A stretch of 64,000 nucleotides of DNA from Deroplatys truncata (GCA_030765065.1 CM060987.1:77553833-77617832), one strand, 5' to 3'; positions 34,085 through 46,132 are shown, counted from the stretch's first letter. Made by a program: numbers and translations. Notes: a model not told the origin generated them from the sequence alone.

Positions 34085-34262
34085 GTTTCATTTTATTAAT
34101 TCATATCTTATTGTTCGTTATAGTAGCATTTTAAATGTTCCTATTTTAGTTTATATTTTTTGTTTCCACGGTTTAAGGGCTGTTTCATTTTATTCATTCA
34201 CATATTATTTGTTATAGTACCATTTTCAGGTGTTTCTGTTTTGGTTTGTGTTCTTCGTTTAC
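34085..34262. repeat. Tandem duplication, unit about 97 bases
   Basis: GTTTCATTTTATT.ATTCA begins at 34085 and again at 34182; both units go on through TTGTTATAGTA.CATTTT and TTTTGTTTCC/TTCTTCGTTT-like sequence. T-rich; no coding meaning seen. Confidence 0.7.
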
Positions 34263-34756
34263 TGGTTTACGTTTTAAGAATTTTCATAACGCCTAGTAAG
34301 AAACGAACCAGTTTTAATTTTAATGTTAAGAATTTGTTTTCCGTGAAAGCAGCCAAAGTGATTGCTGGCGCCTTGAGCTAAAATAACGACATATTTGGCG
34401 AGGTTAAAAACACACAGTGCACAAACAACTCGGTGATGGCGTTATGTTTTTCAACTGTAATAAATATTGATGCTTGAGTTCTGAAGTAATTGATAAAACT
34501 CTTCATTTAGGCAATATTTTGCACTTAAAATCAATTTCAAATTATGATGGTGTTTTGCCATATCCGCGTTACTTGTGTGCTGATGAGGTTTGGCTGAAGC
34601 ATATTGTAATTAATGATGTAAAAGTAATCTGCAATGCAGTGACAAGTAATTTTGCATTACAAAGGATCATACCGAGGGATTTAGGCAGTGTATTAAAAAC
34701 ATTTCTCCAGTGCTATCACTACGGTGTGTTTACTGCACAGTTAAAATCTATAGCTC
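34263..34756 (+). other. Unassigned segment with a 120-codon open frame
   Basis: The frame 34474-34836 (120 codons) starts here and runs into the repeat at 34757, so only its first ~94 codons are independent. That part has mixed composition (YPRYLCADEVWLKHIV) but no family I recognise. It may be an exon remnant or chance. Confidence 0.2.
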
Positions 34757-34985
34757 TTTTTTTTGTCCTGGTAATGCAAAGAGAATGGAATACTCCACAT
34801 AGCAACCAGCTCTTAAAATATTTGACTATCGCTTAAAGCCTACCAATTCCCCTTGCATCTACAAGAAAATTAGCAATAAGATTAATATCTCGATATCTCG
34901 ATTAACATGAAACATATGGAGAATAAGGTTTGTAAGAATGGTTTGTACAAGAGTAGAGAAAGCCATGTTAGTGTATTAACACTCG
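34757..34985 (-). repeat. Family A 5' fragment ending at internal A-run, minus strand
   Basis: Starts at a T-run before GTCCTGGTAATGCAAAGAG (the complement of the family's internal A-run) and continues to the 5' end, GTAGAGAAAGCCATGTTAGTG. It is therefore 3'-truncated at the same internal A-run as 2700-3035, and is the single-arm subfamily. Confidence 0.85.
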
Positions 34986-35621
34986 CTTTTGTTGGGATTT
35001 TATTTTATTAGTTTATGAATTTTATTAATAAACATATTTTATCACGACAACAAACATTTGCTAAGCTCAGTTAAATTATCGGACAACTATTAGTACTCGT
35101 TGTGTTACTGAAGGTAATTATGTCACAAAATAAAATGGCTCCTCAAATAATTAGCATATATATGTATGCTCTTAATTTTCCTTTCGTTGCACAAACAGAT
35201 TTGGGTTTGCCGACACGTTGTCGGTAAGTGAATGAGAAAGTGCCGCATTTCAGCGTGCTATACAGGTGCTAGTCCAACGACTGCGAACTGAAGATTCTAT
35301 TCAAGCAAGAATGTTGATTACTAAGCCTCGAAGAAGAAACCAGTGTACTGTATTTATTAACTGTACTGCTAACTCGCTAGTGACCTGGCACGTGTAGCCA
35401 GCAGACGAGTGGGAGCTTGATCAAACTTCTCTAACGGTGAATTAGGGCTTTGCTTTGACATTCTGTAGACGAAGTAGCAATAGGGATGTGACTATTTCCC
35501 CTTAAAAAATACAGGATGCAAAAATACAGCGTTTTCTTTGATCTTCACTACTGGCCATTAGATGGCCATTAGAAATGCTGGCGCTTCAGCAATTCTATAA
35601 TTCTTGCAATTGTAAATTCTG

Positions 35622-35665
<44 letters not shown>

Positions 35666-35689
35666 TATAAACATTGCAACTTTAACCGA
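34986..35689. other. Unassigned spacer ending in (TTA)n
   Basis: No gene recognised. A (TTA)n tract of about 14 units lies at 35623-35663 just upstream of the LINE remnant. Confidence 0.5.
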
Positions 35690-38125
35690 AGCAGGAAGCA
35701 AACCTTAAGGAACGAAATTATGAATAAAACGCAGAGCTCAAATTAAGTAACCACATTGATACATAAACAATGGGAGAAGTAATTGGAAACCTATTCATAC
35801 ATAAATGAAAGAATCATAACACTGCGAGTTCAAATAGAACGAAGACATTTGCTTTAATAGTGTTACATGTGCCGGAAGAAGGGAAAAAGAAGACGAAACC
35901 AAATAATTTTACAACGCATTAGAGTTTGTAATAAATAAATATATAAGAAGTAACCAACTAATTATAATTGTAGATTTAAATACACGAGTGGAAAAGATAC
36001 CTATTCCAAATATTGTGAGAATGTTAGGGGAGTGGAGAAAAATTCAGACAATTTGTAACTTACCATTTAAAACTAATAAATACTTGTTTTATACGAGGGC
36101 TGATCAATAAATACTGAGACTGATTTTTTCCTGTAGTTTCCTTGATAGTTTTATGTCTCTATCACGAATACTTGAAAAGAGCAGGGTTTTATGTATAATG
36201 TCCATAAGCGACAGCACTCTCGTAACTGTAGGTTGGTAGTAATGCTGTACATTGTTGACCCTACTTGAATTTCGCATACCACAAAATGGAGGTGACACGA
36301 GAGAAGCAATACAGCGCAATAAAATTTTATTTTCGTTTAAATCATACAGCCTTGAAACTTTCGAAAAGCTGAAGCAAGTATACGGTGAAGATGCACTACC
36401 TAGTGCATGGTGGTTCAAGGACTTCAAAGAAGGGCGAGTCCTCTGTGCTAAGCAAGGTGGGCCTGGTGTTTCGGAATGGAATGATTTACCAGCATGCAGT
36501 TCCCCCCTCATACTACTGTTACAGCAGCTACTACACGTCAGTATTTGCTACACTGAGGAAGCACATTACAAGGAAACGTCCAGAACATCATCGGAATGGG
36601 TGGCAACTTCATCGCGACAACGCGCGCCCTCACGTCGCAAATCAAGTCCACGAATTTTTGGCTAAATTCAACATTACCTGTGTGCCGCATCCGCCTTATA
36701 GCCCCGATCTTACCCCCTGTGATTTCTTTTTATTCCCGTCACTAAAGGCTAAGCTCCGGGCATTCGATTTGAGGGCACTGAAGCAGTGCTGAAGAAAAGT
36801 GAGGCGATTCTCAAAGACCTGACAAAGAATGTCCTGCACTATCTTTTCGAGGACTGGCAGAGACGCTATAAAAAGTGCATTCAGTTAGGAGGGGACTACT
36901 TTGAGAAAGATCATGTCAACATTGAAATGGAGTAATAAATATCTGTGAAAAAAGTCAGTCTCAGTCTTTATTGATCAGCCCTCGTATAAAGCTCATGCAT
37001 AAATATACACAAAGCACACGAGCCCTTAAATCATACTGTATTATATAATATTTAATAATAAATCAAGCTTCATGAGCAAGATGTTACAGTGTATAGCGGT
37101 ATTGTTACACATATGGACTAGTAATAGTTTTAATAGTGCAATAGTGGGGTTATTAGTTTCAGAAATTGCAATATAATGGAAAGTTGGAAAAAATAAACTC
37201 ATAACGCACACATGAAAAATAAAATGTGCATAAAGTATACATTGCTAGAGGAAACGTACTTTATGAGAATAAAATAGCAAACTACATAACTGAAAAGCCT
37301 GGAAGTTCTGCTCGCTTCTAATTTACGTAGAAGACCTAAATTAAGTGTGAACAAATATAATACAGACAATTAAAGAAGCTGCAAATGAAGTTTTAGGAAA
37401 AAGGCGAAGGTAAGAATATGGAACTCTTAAATAAAAAGCAATAATGGAGTAAAAACACAAATCATGTAAACTATATCTAAACAGTAAAACCGCAATAGCA
37501 TTTGAGATATATACAGAAAAGCGAAAGACTGCCAAAAAGTTAACCAGAAAAGTCCATGAAGAAACGTGGCTTAAATGTATATGAGAAGTGGAACATGAAA
37601 TCCATGGGAGGCAGCTCATTGCATACAAACTAATTAGACAAATAAACAAATCGGAAAAGATAGCGTAAGTCTGAGTTTAAAAAGTAAACAAAAATAGATA
37701 AATCACTATAAAAAGTTGGAGTAACAAGGAATTGGATGAAAGGATTAGGGGATAAAGGTGAAAATGAATTTACAGATGTACATTCTGTATTATAGAATTA
37801 GATACTGAAGAAAATTTAAGACTTAGATACTGTGTTAAATATAATTAAAATCCAAACGTAATAGGAATAGATAAATTCAATGCAAAACATATAGAATATG
37901 TTATAAAGTGTAAGCTCAGAACTTCCATACTTAATTAACAAATGTTGGAAAACTTTCAAATTAACGGTTCGTGGGCCACAGGCTTAGTCAAAAAGCATGA
38001 TGAGTCTAGTGGATTTGAAATATTGAAAACAGACAAGAAGATTGAGAATGAGAATAGACTCTGTTCTCAGCTACAAATAGATTCACTGAGAACTGTATCT
38101 TGTGTTTCAAACTCATAGTAGTTGA
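35690..38125 (+). pseudogene. Non-LTR retrotransposon (LINE) ORF2 remnant, split by mariner
   Basis: The plus strand encodes in broken frames an apurinic-type endonuclease: ERIITLRVQIERRHLL near 35808, VLHVPEEGKKK near 35862, then ALEFVINKYIRSNQLIII, VDLNTRVEKIPIPNIVRM and GEWRKIQTICNLPFKTNKY at 35916-36089, matching the GDLNARV-type motif of LINE endonucleases. The mariner at 36092-36986 interrupts it; it resumes as HKYTQSTRALKSY near 37000. Between 37840 and 38060 reverse-transcriptase lead-in sequence appears (NPNVIGIDKFNAKHIEYVIK, LINKCWKT, SWATGLVKKHDESS), as in the region before the catalytic palm. Stops and frameshifts are frequent and the catalytic palm was not seen. Confidence 0.75.
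36092..36986 (+). mobile_element. Internally deleted mariner (DD34D) element
   Basis: Ends are TACGAGGGCTGATCAATAAA and its inverted partner TTTATTGATCAGCCCTCGTA, with TA on each side (36090-36091, 36987-36988). At 895 bases it is shorter than the ~1.3 kb of intact mariners. ATG at 36286 starts MEVTREKQYSAIKFYFRLNH; after a frame change LKQVYGEDALPSAWWFKDFK belongs to the N-terminal helix-turn-helix domain. A central deletion joins this to RDNARPHVANQVHEF and YSPDLTPCDFFLFPSLK, with the last two Asp codons at 36616 and 36721, spaced 34 residues apart. A frameshift near 36770 precedes the C terminus (LKDLTKNVLHYLFEDWQ). Dead, but with good ends. Confidence 0.93.
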
Positions 38126-39359
38126 TTATCACATTAAGTGGTTTTAAAATCTGATAAACATGGATAGAAGCTCTAGCTTACATTAGGTAAGGAGAGTAAA
38201 TGTGCTATATATTGTTTTGCTTATTATTATTATTATTATTATTATTGTTATCATTATTATAGGACTAACTGTGACCCATTGAAAGATTATCAGATAACTT
38301 ATTTACCTCATAGATCCGCCTCTCGGAAAGGTGAGAAATAGAGTAATCAAAAGCGTGTTTCCTTCATAAGCATAATAAATGTAAGGCTCCCTGGAACATC
38401 ATTAAATGCCTGCAATGATAAAAGGAACAAAACATCATTGCATTCCTTCATGGATTCTAAATACGAAGGAGCTCCCTGCTAAGGCAGGGCACAAAAACCG
38501 CTGGTTTTGGACAGCATGCATCTGGGTTTCAAAATCTTTGCATAACCAAAAGAAAACTCCTGATATAGTAACAAGAAACAACGAAACAAAATATAACATA
38601 TACAGCTTTATTCAAATGACAGTGCATTGCTTTATGGCGTGCAGCAACAGGAAATGCCCATTTGTTTCAGAATACCCAGAATCTGACTGCAATGAACCCT
38701 TGGTTTTGTACACAGAAATATTTGCCATTCCTAAACACTAAAGTAACCGAGATTTGATGTTCCAATACTCTGCAAAATACAGAGCGAAATAATAAAGAAC
38801 ACAATTAGAACAGGGGAACCATTTCTACAGCACACCTAGCCAAATGAAACAAAAGGGTTTGACATACTTTATGGGCAGTCATTATCTGGAAGATGCAGTT
38901 CCAAGAGTGCATATTTTATACTTTAAAACACTTCCTGTTTGTATTAGTGCTTTCAAATTTACATGCATTTTCCAAAACAGAACACTTTACATGAGCAACT
39001 AGATAGTACTATTTTAATTATTGTGCCTCTTTTTACTATTCGTTTTCAAATTTTATTAAATCGCTGTGTAAGTGTTCATTTAACAAGTCTATAGACCATA
39101 TCTGGCTTAGTTTCCAAACCACCAAACTAAACAATCACACAGTATCATATTCTTCAGATTAGTTTAGCAGATAAATGTGGTGATGTTTTGTATTTTAAAA
39201 CCAGTGATGGTTACAGCAGATTAAGTATCTGAATTCAATGTAGTCATTAAAACCGTGCAAGGCTGCACAGATGGTGTGAAAACATTTTTCATGACGAGTG
39301 AAAATTATCCCAGAAGGCATTCACGGAAGATCATCACTGGCATTCCAGTTGAAAAGCGT
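38126..39359. other. Unassigned stretch with (TTA)n
   Basis: A (TTA)n tract at 38222-38249 is the only repeat seen. The 111-codon frame at 38406-38741 shows no family signature. Confidence 0.45.
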
Positions 39360-39800
39360 GAGACTTTCTCTACCCACTATTATTTATTTGCATAGCTTTT
39401 CTATAAATATTCACGCAAAAGCTGATTTATTCATATGCTCTTGCCAATCATGCTAAATACTGACCAAAAGGGTTTTAATTTAAAGTTACTGTAGGCATTT
39501 GGCATAGACACAAACAGGAGGCTGAGATTTGACAAACATTGAGGTCTACATATCCACTTTAACTTTGAGATTACAATTTTACATGAGCTCGCTTTTCGTT
39601 TCAAAGTGTACTGCTTAAATACTTGGGACAGAAAGGACAGAAAATATTTCATTTTGAAATACATATTTTAAACATATTCATTTAGTTTTTAGGTTTCCCA
39701 TATTTGGTTTTGTCGTTTCTTATGATTTACTGGTTAGTATAGAAAGTCAATGAAAATAAACTAGGCGTTACATAAAATGTTTTATTTGACATGGCAATAT
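39360..39800 (+). repeat. Family A very old, diverged copy
   Basis: GAGACTTTCTCTACCCACTA near 39360 and GCAAAAGCTGATTTATTCATATG near 39415 match the family 5' end. TGTCGTTTCTTATGATTTACTGG near 39710 matches the conserved middle. The segments between align poorly, so the extent is approximate. Confidence 0.4.
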
Positions 39801-40172
39801 CGATCTATACTCACATTATAAAGAGAGAAAATATTTGTGTATGTGCACGGTACTCTTAAATATCATTCAACTGATTTTTTATTCTTTCACCATTGAAAAT
39901 CCTTGCACTTCACGATGGAAATAGGCTATAGGTTATTTCCAATAGCTGTAAATTTTGGTGTTGAGTAGAGTTCATTTTATAGCACTTACTTACAATACGG
40001 TGTAGTTGAATATGGCTATCAGAGGATGTTTTGGCAATACATTACAATATTTAATGCTTTCCACTCTAAAGGGATAAAAGATGTTGCTTAAAATCTTTAA
40101 AATTGCATTGCTGGACAGAGGGCGAGCTGCGTATCGTGTTTACATAACCGAATTCGCTCAGATTTCATCCAA

Positions 40173-40435
40173 AAATTAAGCTGAGTTTTGTTTATGCACG
40201 CTTTTTAACTGCTAGGGCTTTTAGCGTCCCATTCTATATTGGGCGCGAAAGACCTGAAAGTTTGCTCAGCGGCCTTTATCAGGCTTGAGGTTCTTTTACG
40301 TGCCATAAACCCACGACACGGGACCACCAGCCTTACCTCCCTTCCGAAGGAAGCCATGCTAAGGATTTATACCCGAAAAAACCCATGCCTGAAAAAATCC
40401 ATCGCCTTCCGCTGGGTTTGAACCAGCGATCTAGG
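40173..40435 (-). mobile_element. SINE (family S1) with perfect 13-bp target duplication
   Basis: AGATTTCATCCAA occurs exactly at 40160-40172 and 40436-40448 on either side. On the minus strand the 5' tRNA-like part is truncated (starts at AGATCGCTGGTTCAAACCC), then the family body: GGAAGGCGATGGATTTTT, GCATGGCTTCCTTCGGAAGG, GTGTCGTGGGTTTATGGCAC and CGCCCAATATAGAATGGGAC, with a tail CATAAACAAAACTC. A short duplication around 40375-40400 (ACCCATGCCTGAAAAAATCC) lengthens the middle. Confidence 0.95.
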
Positions 40436-40448
40436 AGATTTCATCCAA

Positions 40449-41446
40449 GATTGTTTCCAGTGGGCATATTTGGTATGATTTTATAAAAAATTGGCACACT
40501 TAGGTTGTAAAATCTGGAAAAAGAATAAGCTACCCTAAAAACTTCATAAATACTCCGCCAAAGTTATTTTAAATCCTATTTTCAACTCCTAACATACAAA
40601 TCAACCTCTTTTGTTCTATCTTTACAAAATTTGTACACTTATGCAACGAAAACTGTCTTTAGGATTTCTTACAACCTTAAAAAAAACTACTCTATCGTAT
40701 TTTCAACCCCTTAGGTAGCAATCTGATCAAAATATATAGCGCAATTACACTACAGACCGGGAACAAAATCGTAGCAATAAGTAACCAATCCTTACTCGAT
40801 CCTGAAGTACCTTGGTTTTCCTAAAAGTTACTCTTAACCTTATTTTGAGACCCTTATACATATATAAATTTACATCGCTTCATCAATTTTGTGCACTTGT
40901 ACCTACTATAAGACGTGGTGAAAACTATAGACTACCCCAAACTCGCTATTCCTACTGATATGGTCAATCTCTTACGTATAGGTCTGCAACACTACTAAAT
41001 TGAAAAAGAAAATCCCTTAAGGTCTTCGCGGAACACACGATTTCCAAAACCTACCGATATACTCATTTTCAACCCCTTACTTGCAGAACCCATCTGTGTA
41101 TAGTCGGGTAAGATAACCGTTACAAAATGTTTTAATCAAATTCGTTAGAGCAATCTTTTTGGAAAATAACGAAAATATTACCACGCAAAGGTTAATTAAG
41201 TGGGTAAAATTGTTTGAAAAATGTTTCACCTTGTGTCTTTGTAAGGTGTTTTTTAAGCATAAAATTTGGTTTTGGTGTTGTAGGTATTGTTCAATTACGA
41301 AAACAACATGTGCGCTGTACTTTTCTAAAATTCTATATTTCTTTCGCTTTGTTTTACTAATGAGATTCCAAAATGAGCCTTTGCACCAAAATATTGATAG
41401 AGAGTTTTTAATTACACTCCCGTAATTCCTTTAAACAATAAAGAAA
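40449..41446. other. Unassigned spacer
   Basis: No gene recognised. Several near repeats of short words such as 'caacccctta' occur (40706, 41072), but I could not define a unit. The 88-codon frame at 41159-41425 is unassigned. Confidence 0.4.
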
Positions 41447-42298
41447 TGAAAAAACTGATGTGTTACATTCACATAATTTTCTTTACCTTCTATCGCTTAT
41501 TAGCGGGTATACAAGCTATTCCTACTAGAGCCTATCTACTTCATTTTAATAGAGATAAACCTTTCCATAAGTAGTTGCATTTCACATTTCGTTATAGATA
41601 CAAAAAAGAATAGCGATAGTCAAATGTTTTAAAACTGGACACTATTCGCGAGCCTAAAATTCCACACGCTTTATATGACAACACGAGAAACAAGTGAAAA
41701 TCTCAGGACTTTTAAAATAATGGCCAAGTACTGAAAATTCGAACCATTAATAACAGATATCTCGGAAATGGCTGATGCCACAAAAGTGTTATTGTAAATA
41801 AATTGTTCGTTTTAAACAGATCTACATTTTTTGTGTAGAACTTTTTCGTTTATCACTTAATGTTTACCCGTTATACAGGATAATAAACGTTCCTTCCGTA
41901 TGAAGCGAACTTCACAGGCTATGCCCATAAACTTCAAGATATGCATTTTATTTTTCATGTAAATATCTTTAATATAAGGTATTCTATTGAAAATCGTTAT
42001 AGCCATTTTTTAGAAAATCAAAACTTTCGAAAAATGTTCCATGTAAAGGAAAATTTGGAGTGGATGTTTTTCTTTAAAACATTCGTTGTTTGGAAGGTAC
42101 TGAAAACAATATTCGACTTTTCGTTTTTGAGTATACTGTTCACACACACCGCACGCGGACCTTTTTCTAAAAATACTTTTCTGGGGTTCACGGTGCTTCA
42201 AAACACGTATTTCCGGTGAAATCTCGACATCAAATTTTTGGGTGTAATGCAATACCTACCTTCTCTACCCACAATGTACGTGATAGAAAGAGTAAAAA
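41447..42298 (+). repeat. Family A old copy, full length
   Basis: Starts AAAAAACTGATGTGTTACATTCAC and ends ACGTGATAGAAAGAGTAAAAA. Intermediate landmarks: TTCATTTTAATAGAGATAAACC, TATCTCGGAAATGGC, CTACATTTTTTGTGTAG, TTCCATGTAAAGGAAAATTTGGAGTGG, a CAC-rich patch near 42142, and TTTCCGGTGAAATCTCGACATC. Older than the copies at 10986 and 61196. Confidence 0.85.
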
Positions 42299-42689
42299 TA
42301 CGTTACTGATGTATTCACACTTACACATTGGGTTAAGTGAGCACTTGCCATTTTTTATGAGTAAGAAATTTACAGAGGGGGCATTAGCTTAGTCCAGACT
42401 TTCGAAACGTGCTAGCCGAAATCGCGAAGAATAATTTTTAACCGAACTACACTGAAACTAAATGTAAATTACTTACTTAAGTGTTTAATTATATATATTT
42501 TGAACTTATTAGTTTTGGATGCAAGTGTTGCCTTGTTCAAGCTTTATATTTCAAAATTTTTGTTATACTTGTTATACTTGTAAATGTATAATGTTGTAGT
42601 GTCACCACATCGTCGAATGTTTACTACTTGTTCAGTTATTAAAGCAACATAATTCAAAATTCTAAAAATACATATAATATTAAAACAAT
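42299..42689. other. Unassigned spacer
   Basis: AT-rich; nothing recognised. Confidence 0.5.
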
Positions 42690-42965
42690 GATTTCATTTT
42701 CATTAGGTTGCTGTGGGAAGCTTTCACTATTCATACTAAAGTAAATCATAAAGATATTTTTTTCGACTGGCGTACTGTAAAATCCAACCTTCAAAACACA
42801 AAATTGCACTTAAAACTGTGATTTCCATATTGCTGCTGTGGGAACTTTTCATTATTCGTACCAAAAGTAAATCATAAAGACCTTTTCTTTCGACTGGCGT
42901 CCTGGAAAATCCAATCTTAAAAACACAAAATTGTACTTTACAACTGTGCTTTTCATATTGCGCTA
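42690..42965. repeat. Tandem duplication, unit about 130 bases
   Basis: GATTTC begins at 42690 and 42820; both units share GCTGTGGGAA, AAAGTAAATCATAAAGA, TTTCGACTGGCGT and AAAACACAAAATTG. A partial third unit starts near 42948 (TTTTCATATTGC). No coding meaning seen. Confidence 0.85.
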
Positions 42966-43792
42966 CAAAAATTACAGGCGTGCAATGATTATTTTCTTCT
43001 CGTTCAAGAATATGTAATATTTATCAGCATATTGTTCTTACATAGAGCTCTATCTAGAGCAATATTCTTTGCCGAAATATCGCCCGTGAATGAAAACTAT
43101 TTGAATCGCCTGGGCTTGAACGTAGCTATATTCGATTGCAAAGGTAAAGTAGAACGCAGCACTCCAGAGTTTCTACAGAAAGAGTACAGAAGCTTATCCG
43201 AGGATAGCTGCATTGTGCAACAGCAGTTAATACTCAGAATGCCAGTTTAGAAAAGGCTACTGAAAACGACTGCAAAGTAATCAAAGTGAGAGCACAGAAA
43301 ATTCGTGTTTTGCAAGAGAAGCTGTGTTGGTTCAAAGCTGCTTGCTTTTCCAACATTCTTTTCGTGTCATTTCTGGAATATCTTATGTAAACACGGCTTC
43401 AACGTTACTTTAACTTTTACTTTAAGAGATTAGGTCTAAACAAAAAACGTGAAAAACCGATACACACTTCCAACTGGATATTTCGGTCAACAGCTGTTTG
43501 GCACAATTTCATTTGGGTAGGAGAGAGGATGTAGAGCCCTGATTGCGTAGTTTGCTTCAGAGAAGACAAAGAGTCAGTTTTAATTGAATTGTTCTGAAAA
43601 TAAATGTGTAAAGCATCATCACCTTCTTTTGTTATTCTCACTTTAGATCTTTCTATCTGTTACAGCTTCTTAAATGTGTTCATTGAAATTCTATAATTCG
43701 CTTTGAAATCTATGATCGTCCGTTCTTTGTATATGATCTTGCCTTTTATTTCTATATTCTGTTATTACTTTTCCTACTGCTTAACTATAGTA
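42966..43792. other. Unassigned spacer with a 72-codon frame
   Basis: The plus frame 43032-43250 has mixed composition (YLNRLGLNVAIFDCKGKVER) but no family I recognise; the minus frame 43417-43641 likewise. Either could be a remnant of an unknown element. Confidence 0.3.
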
Positions 43793-44405
43793 TTGTATTC
43801 CACCCAAAAATTCGATTTAGAGATCTCAACGAAAATACATGTTTTGATGTTCCCTAAATTAGAAAAGAGCATTTTAAGTAAATGCTCCTAGAGTGAGCGC
43901 TTGCGTCTATGTGTCTGTAAAACAGTATACCTAAATAGAAAACGAATTGGTGTTAAGTTCAGCATCTTCCAAAGGATGTGACACATCCAAAACAATTTTT
44001 ACGTAAAAAATGTTTCGTTATTTTTATTTGCTCAAAAAGCCTCTAACCATTTGGATTAAAATAACATATATTTAAGATATGTTAATGACTAATAAAATGC
44101 TAGTATAATCTTGAATTTTCTGGCAATAGTCTGTAAAATCCTCTTCATTCACAACGAATTTTGTAAAAACCTTCTGCAGACAGAATGGGCATTTCCTTAG
44201 TCACATTTTATTCCAAATAATGTTTTGTGGAATCAATCGTTCCCGAGATATTTTTTGTTATTGGTTTGAATTTTTCAATTACTTTGTGATTTTTTTGAAG
44301 CTCTGTCACCATTCAGCTGTTTCTCGCTATCTAATGGAAAGAGTGTGGAACTTCAAAGCCAGCATATAAATAGTTTATCATCGCTTTAGGTTTAGCTAGT
44401 AGTTT
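43793..44405 (-). repeat. Family A old copy, minus strand, 5'-truncated
   Basis: Begins GTATTGTATTCCACCCAAAAATTCGA (3' end) and runs through TTGGTGTTAAGTTCAGCATCTTCC, AATGTTTCGTTATTTTTATTTGC, TTAAGATATGTTAATGAC and CGTTCCCGAGATATTTTTTG, fading near GTTTATCATCGCTTTAGG. The 5' third is absent. Confidence 0.78.
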
Positions 44406-44869
44406 CTCGTTCTTGGTTGACCTGCTGCTGTCGGAGCGTGTGGGATCTCTTCTTCTTCTCGTCTCAGGCGTTGTAGCGCAGACACTGCGTTCTGTTTAAA
44501 GTTCTAATAAATCCAAGCGTGTTGAATTTTAAACAATTGTCTTTGATGGTAAGAATAAAATTCACACTTAATAACTGTCTGCTAAATTATTCTACTATTC
44601 AGAATAAACTCACGATACACCTTCATTCCTCGCACCAAAACATTTCTTTTAACTATAACAATCTAATTCATAATTAAATTTACCTTTGGTGCTTTTGTAT
44701 CTTTAATTGTAGTGCTCTAAAACAAATTAATTTTGATCTCCGTTATACCATTTTCCAAATTACTTCTATAAAGTTTTTATGGAATTTCTGTCTCAAGTTC
44801 CTTTGTACCTAATACGAAGTGTAACCACTTCTGAAACACGTATCTCGATGAAGTAAATAGAAACAAATT
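44406..44869. other. Unassigned spacer
   Basis: Nothing recognised. 44410-44480 is richer in G and C than the rest. Confidence 0.45.
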
Positions 44870-45706
44870 ATGATATGATACATTTACATGACTTTCGCTG
44901 CCCTTCTATAGTTTTTTTCTATCTACCATTTCAATCCAAGTAAACCGTTGCAGAAATAGCTACATTGCACATTACATATTCAAAGGGAACAGTAATAGTC
45001 GAATGTTTCAGAACTGGACGCTATATGCTCACCTTAAAATTCCATACTGTTGCCGTGCAATCACAAGAAACAATTGAATATGTAAAGGTCTTAAGAATGA
45101 CCGAGCACTGAACAGTTCGAACCTTTAATAACGATATCTCAGAAATAGCTTATTCCACAAAATACTTATTTGAAGTAAATTGTGAGTTTTAAAGAGCATT
45201 TTACATTTTTTGTGTACATCGTTTTCGTCTATCGCTTAACGTTTAGGAGTTGTACAAGATTATACAAAACTTCTTCCAATTGAAGCGCACTTCAAGGCTG
45301 TTCTCGGAAAATTCGGAATATACATTTTATTTGCCATGTAAATGTCTTTAATATATTGTATTTTAATTAAAAGCGTTGGAATCATTTTTCAAAATACAAA
45401 AAGTTTCGAAAAAATTTTCCATGTAAAGGGTAGTTTGGAGTGTGGGCTTTTGTTTAAAATCGTTGTGTCGCATCCTTGGAAGGCAGTGAACCTAAATACC
45501 AAGTATGGTATTTACCCGACTTTTCCTTTTTGAGTCATGCAATTCATAGGCGCGCGCTCGCACCCCCAAACACCCACACACACCCTCACTCACACACGCG
45601 CGGACCTTTCTCTCAAAACATGTATTTTCGGTGAAATCTCGGTATCGAATTTTTGGGTGGAATACAATACTTCCCCTACTTACTATACGTAGTAGAGAAA
45701 GTAATA
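44870..45706 (+). repeat. Family A old copy with a young-looking 3' end
   Basis: The first ~740 bases are diverged (ATGATATGATACATTTACATGACTTTCGCTG at the start; ATGTAAAGGGTAGTTTGGAGTG later). The last ~95 bases, from AAACATGTATTTTCGGTGAA to GTAGAGAAAGTAATAAGG, are almost identical to the young consensus. The block normally lying just before this (AAAAATGCTTTTTTTGGATT) is missing. This looks like an old copy patched with a young 3' end by insertion of a truncated copy or by gene conversion. Confidence 0.8.
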
Positions 45707-45769
45707 AGGTGTAACAACGGTGTGTAGAAGAGATATAAAAACAAATAATGGTGGCTAGAGAAATATCAT

Positions 45770-46132
45770 GTGAATGTAAACATAGGTTTTTAAAGATTTT
45801 GACTAATGCTTCAGCCTCCTATAACCCCTTTGAACCTGCCTTCTGCAAGCATTTATCTGGATTAACATGAACGACGTGGCTTTCATCACGGGCCGCATCA
45901 TTATTTGACGAAGGCATACAAAAACTGGTTTCTCGTTGCGACAAGTGCGTGAATAAGCCGGTGGCTATGTGGAAAAGTAATAAGGTAATAAATGATAATA
46001 AAGCAGTTGAAAAATAATTTTCTGTTATTTTTAGGTAGGTTCTTTAAAAATACACCTCATAATAATAAGCTTTTGTAAGGATAATTGTAGATGAGTGGGT
46101 AGAGAAAGTCAGATGAATCTAACACATCAGTT
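45770..46132 (-). repeat. Family A old, broken fragments, minus strand
   Basis: The fragment around 46063-46130 reads AAGCTTTTGTAAGGATAATT ... GGTAGAGAAAGTCAGATGAA, TCTAACACATCAG, a family 5' end in reverse. Another near 45790-45875 includes ATTTATCTGGATTAACATGAACGA. The sequence between is not alignable by eye, so more than one insertion may be involved. Confidence 0.5.
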
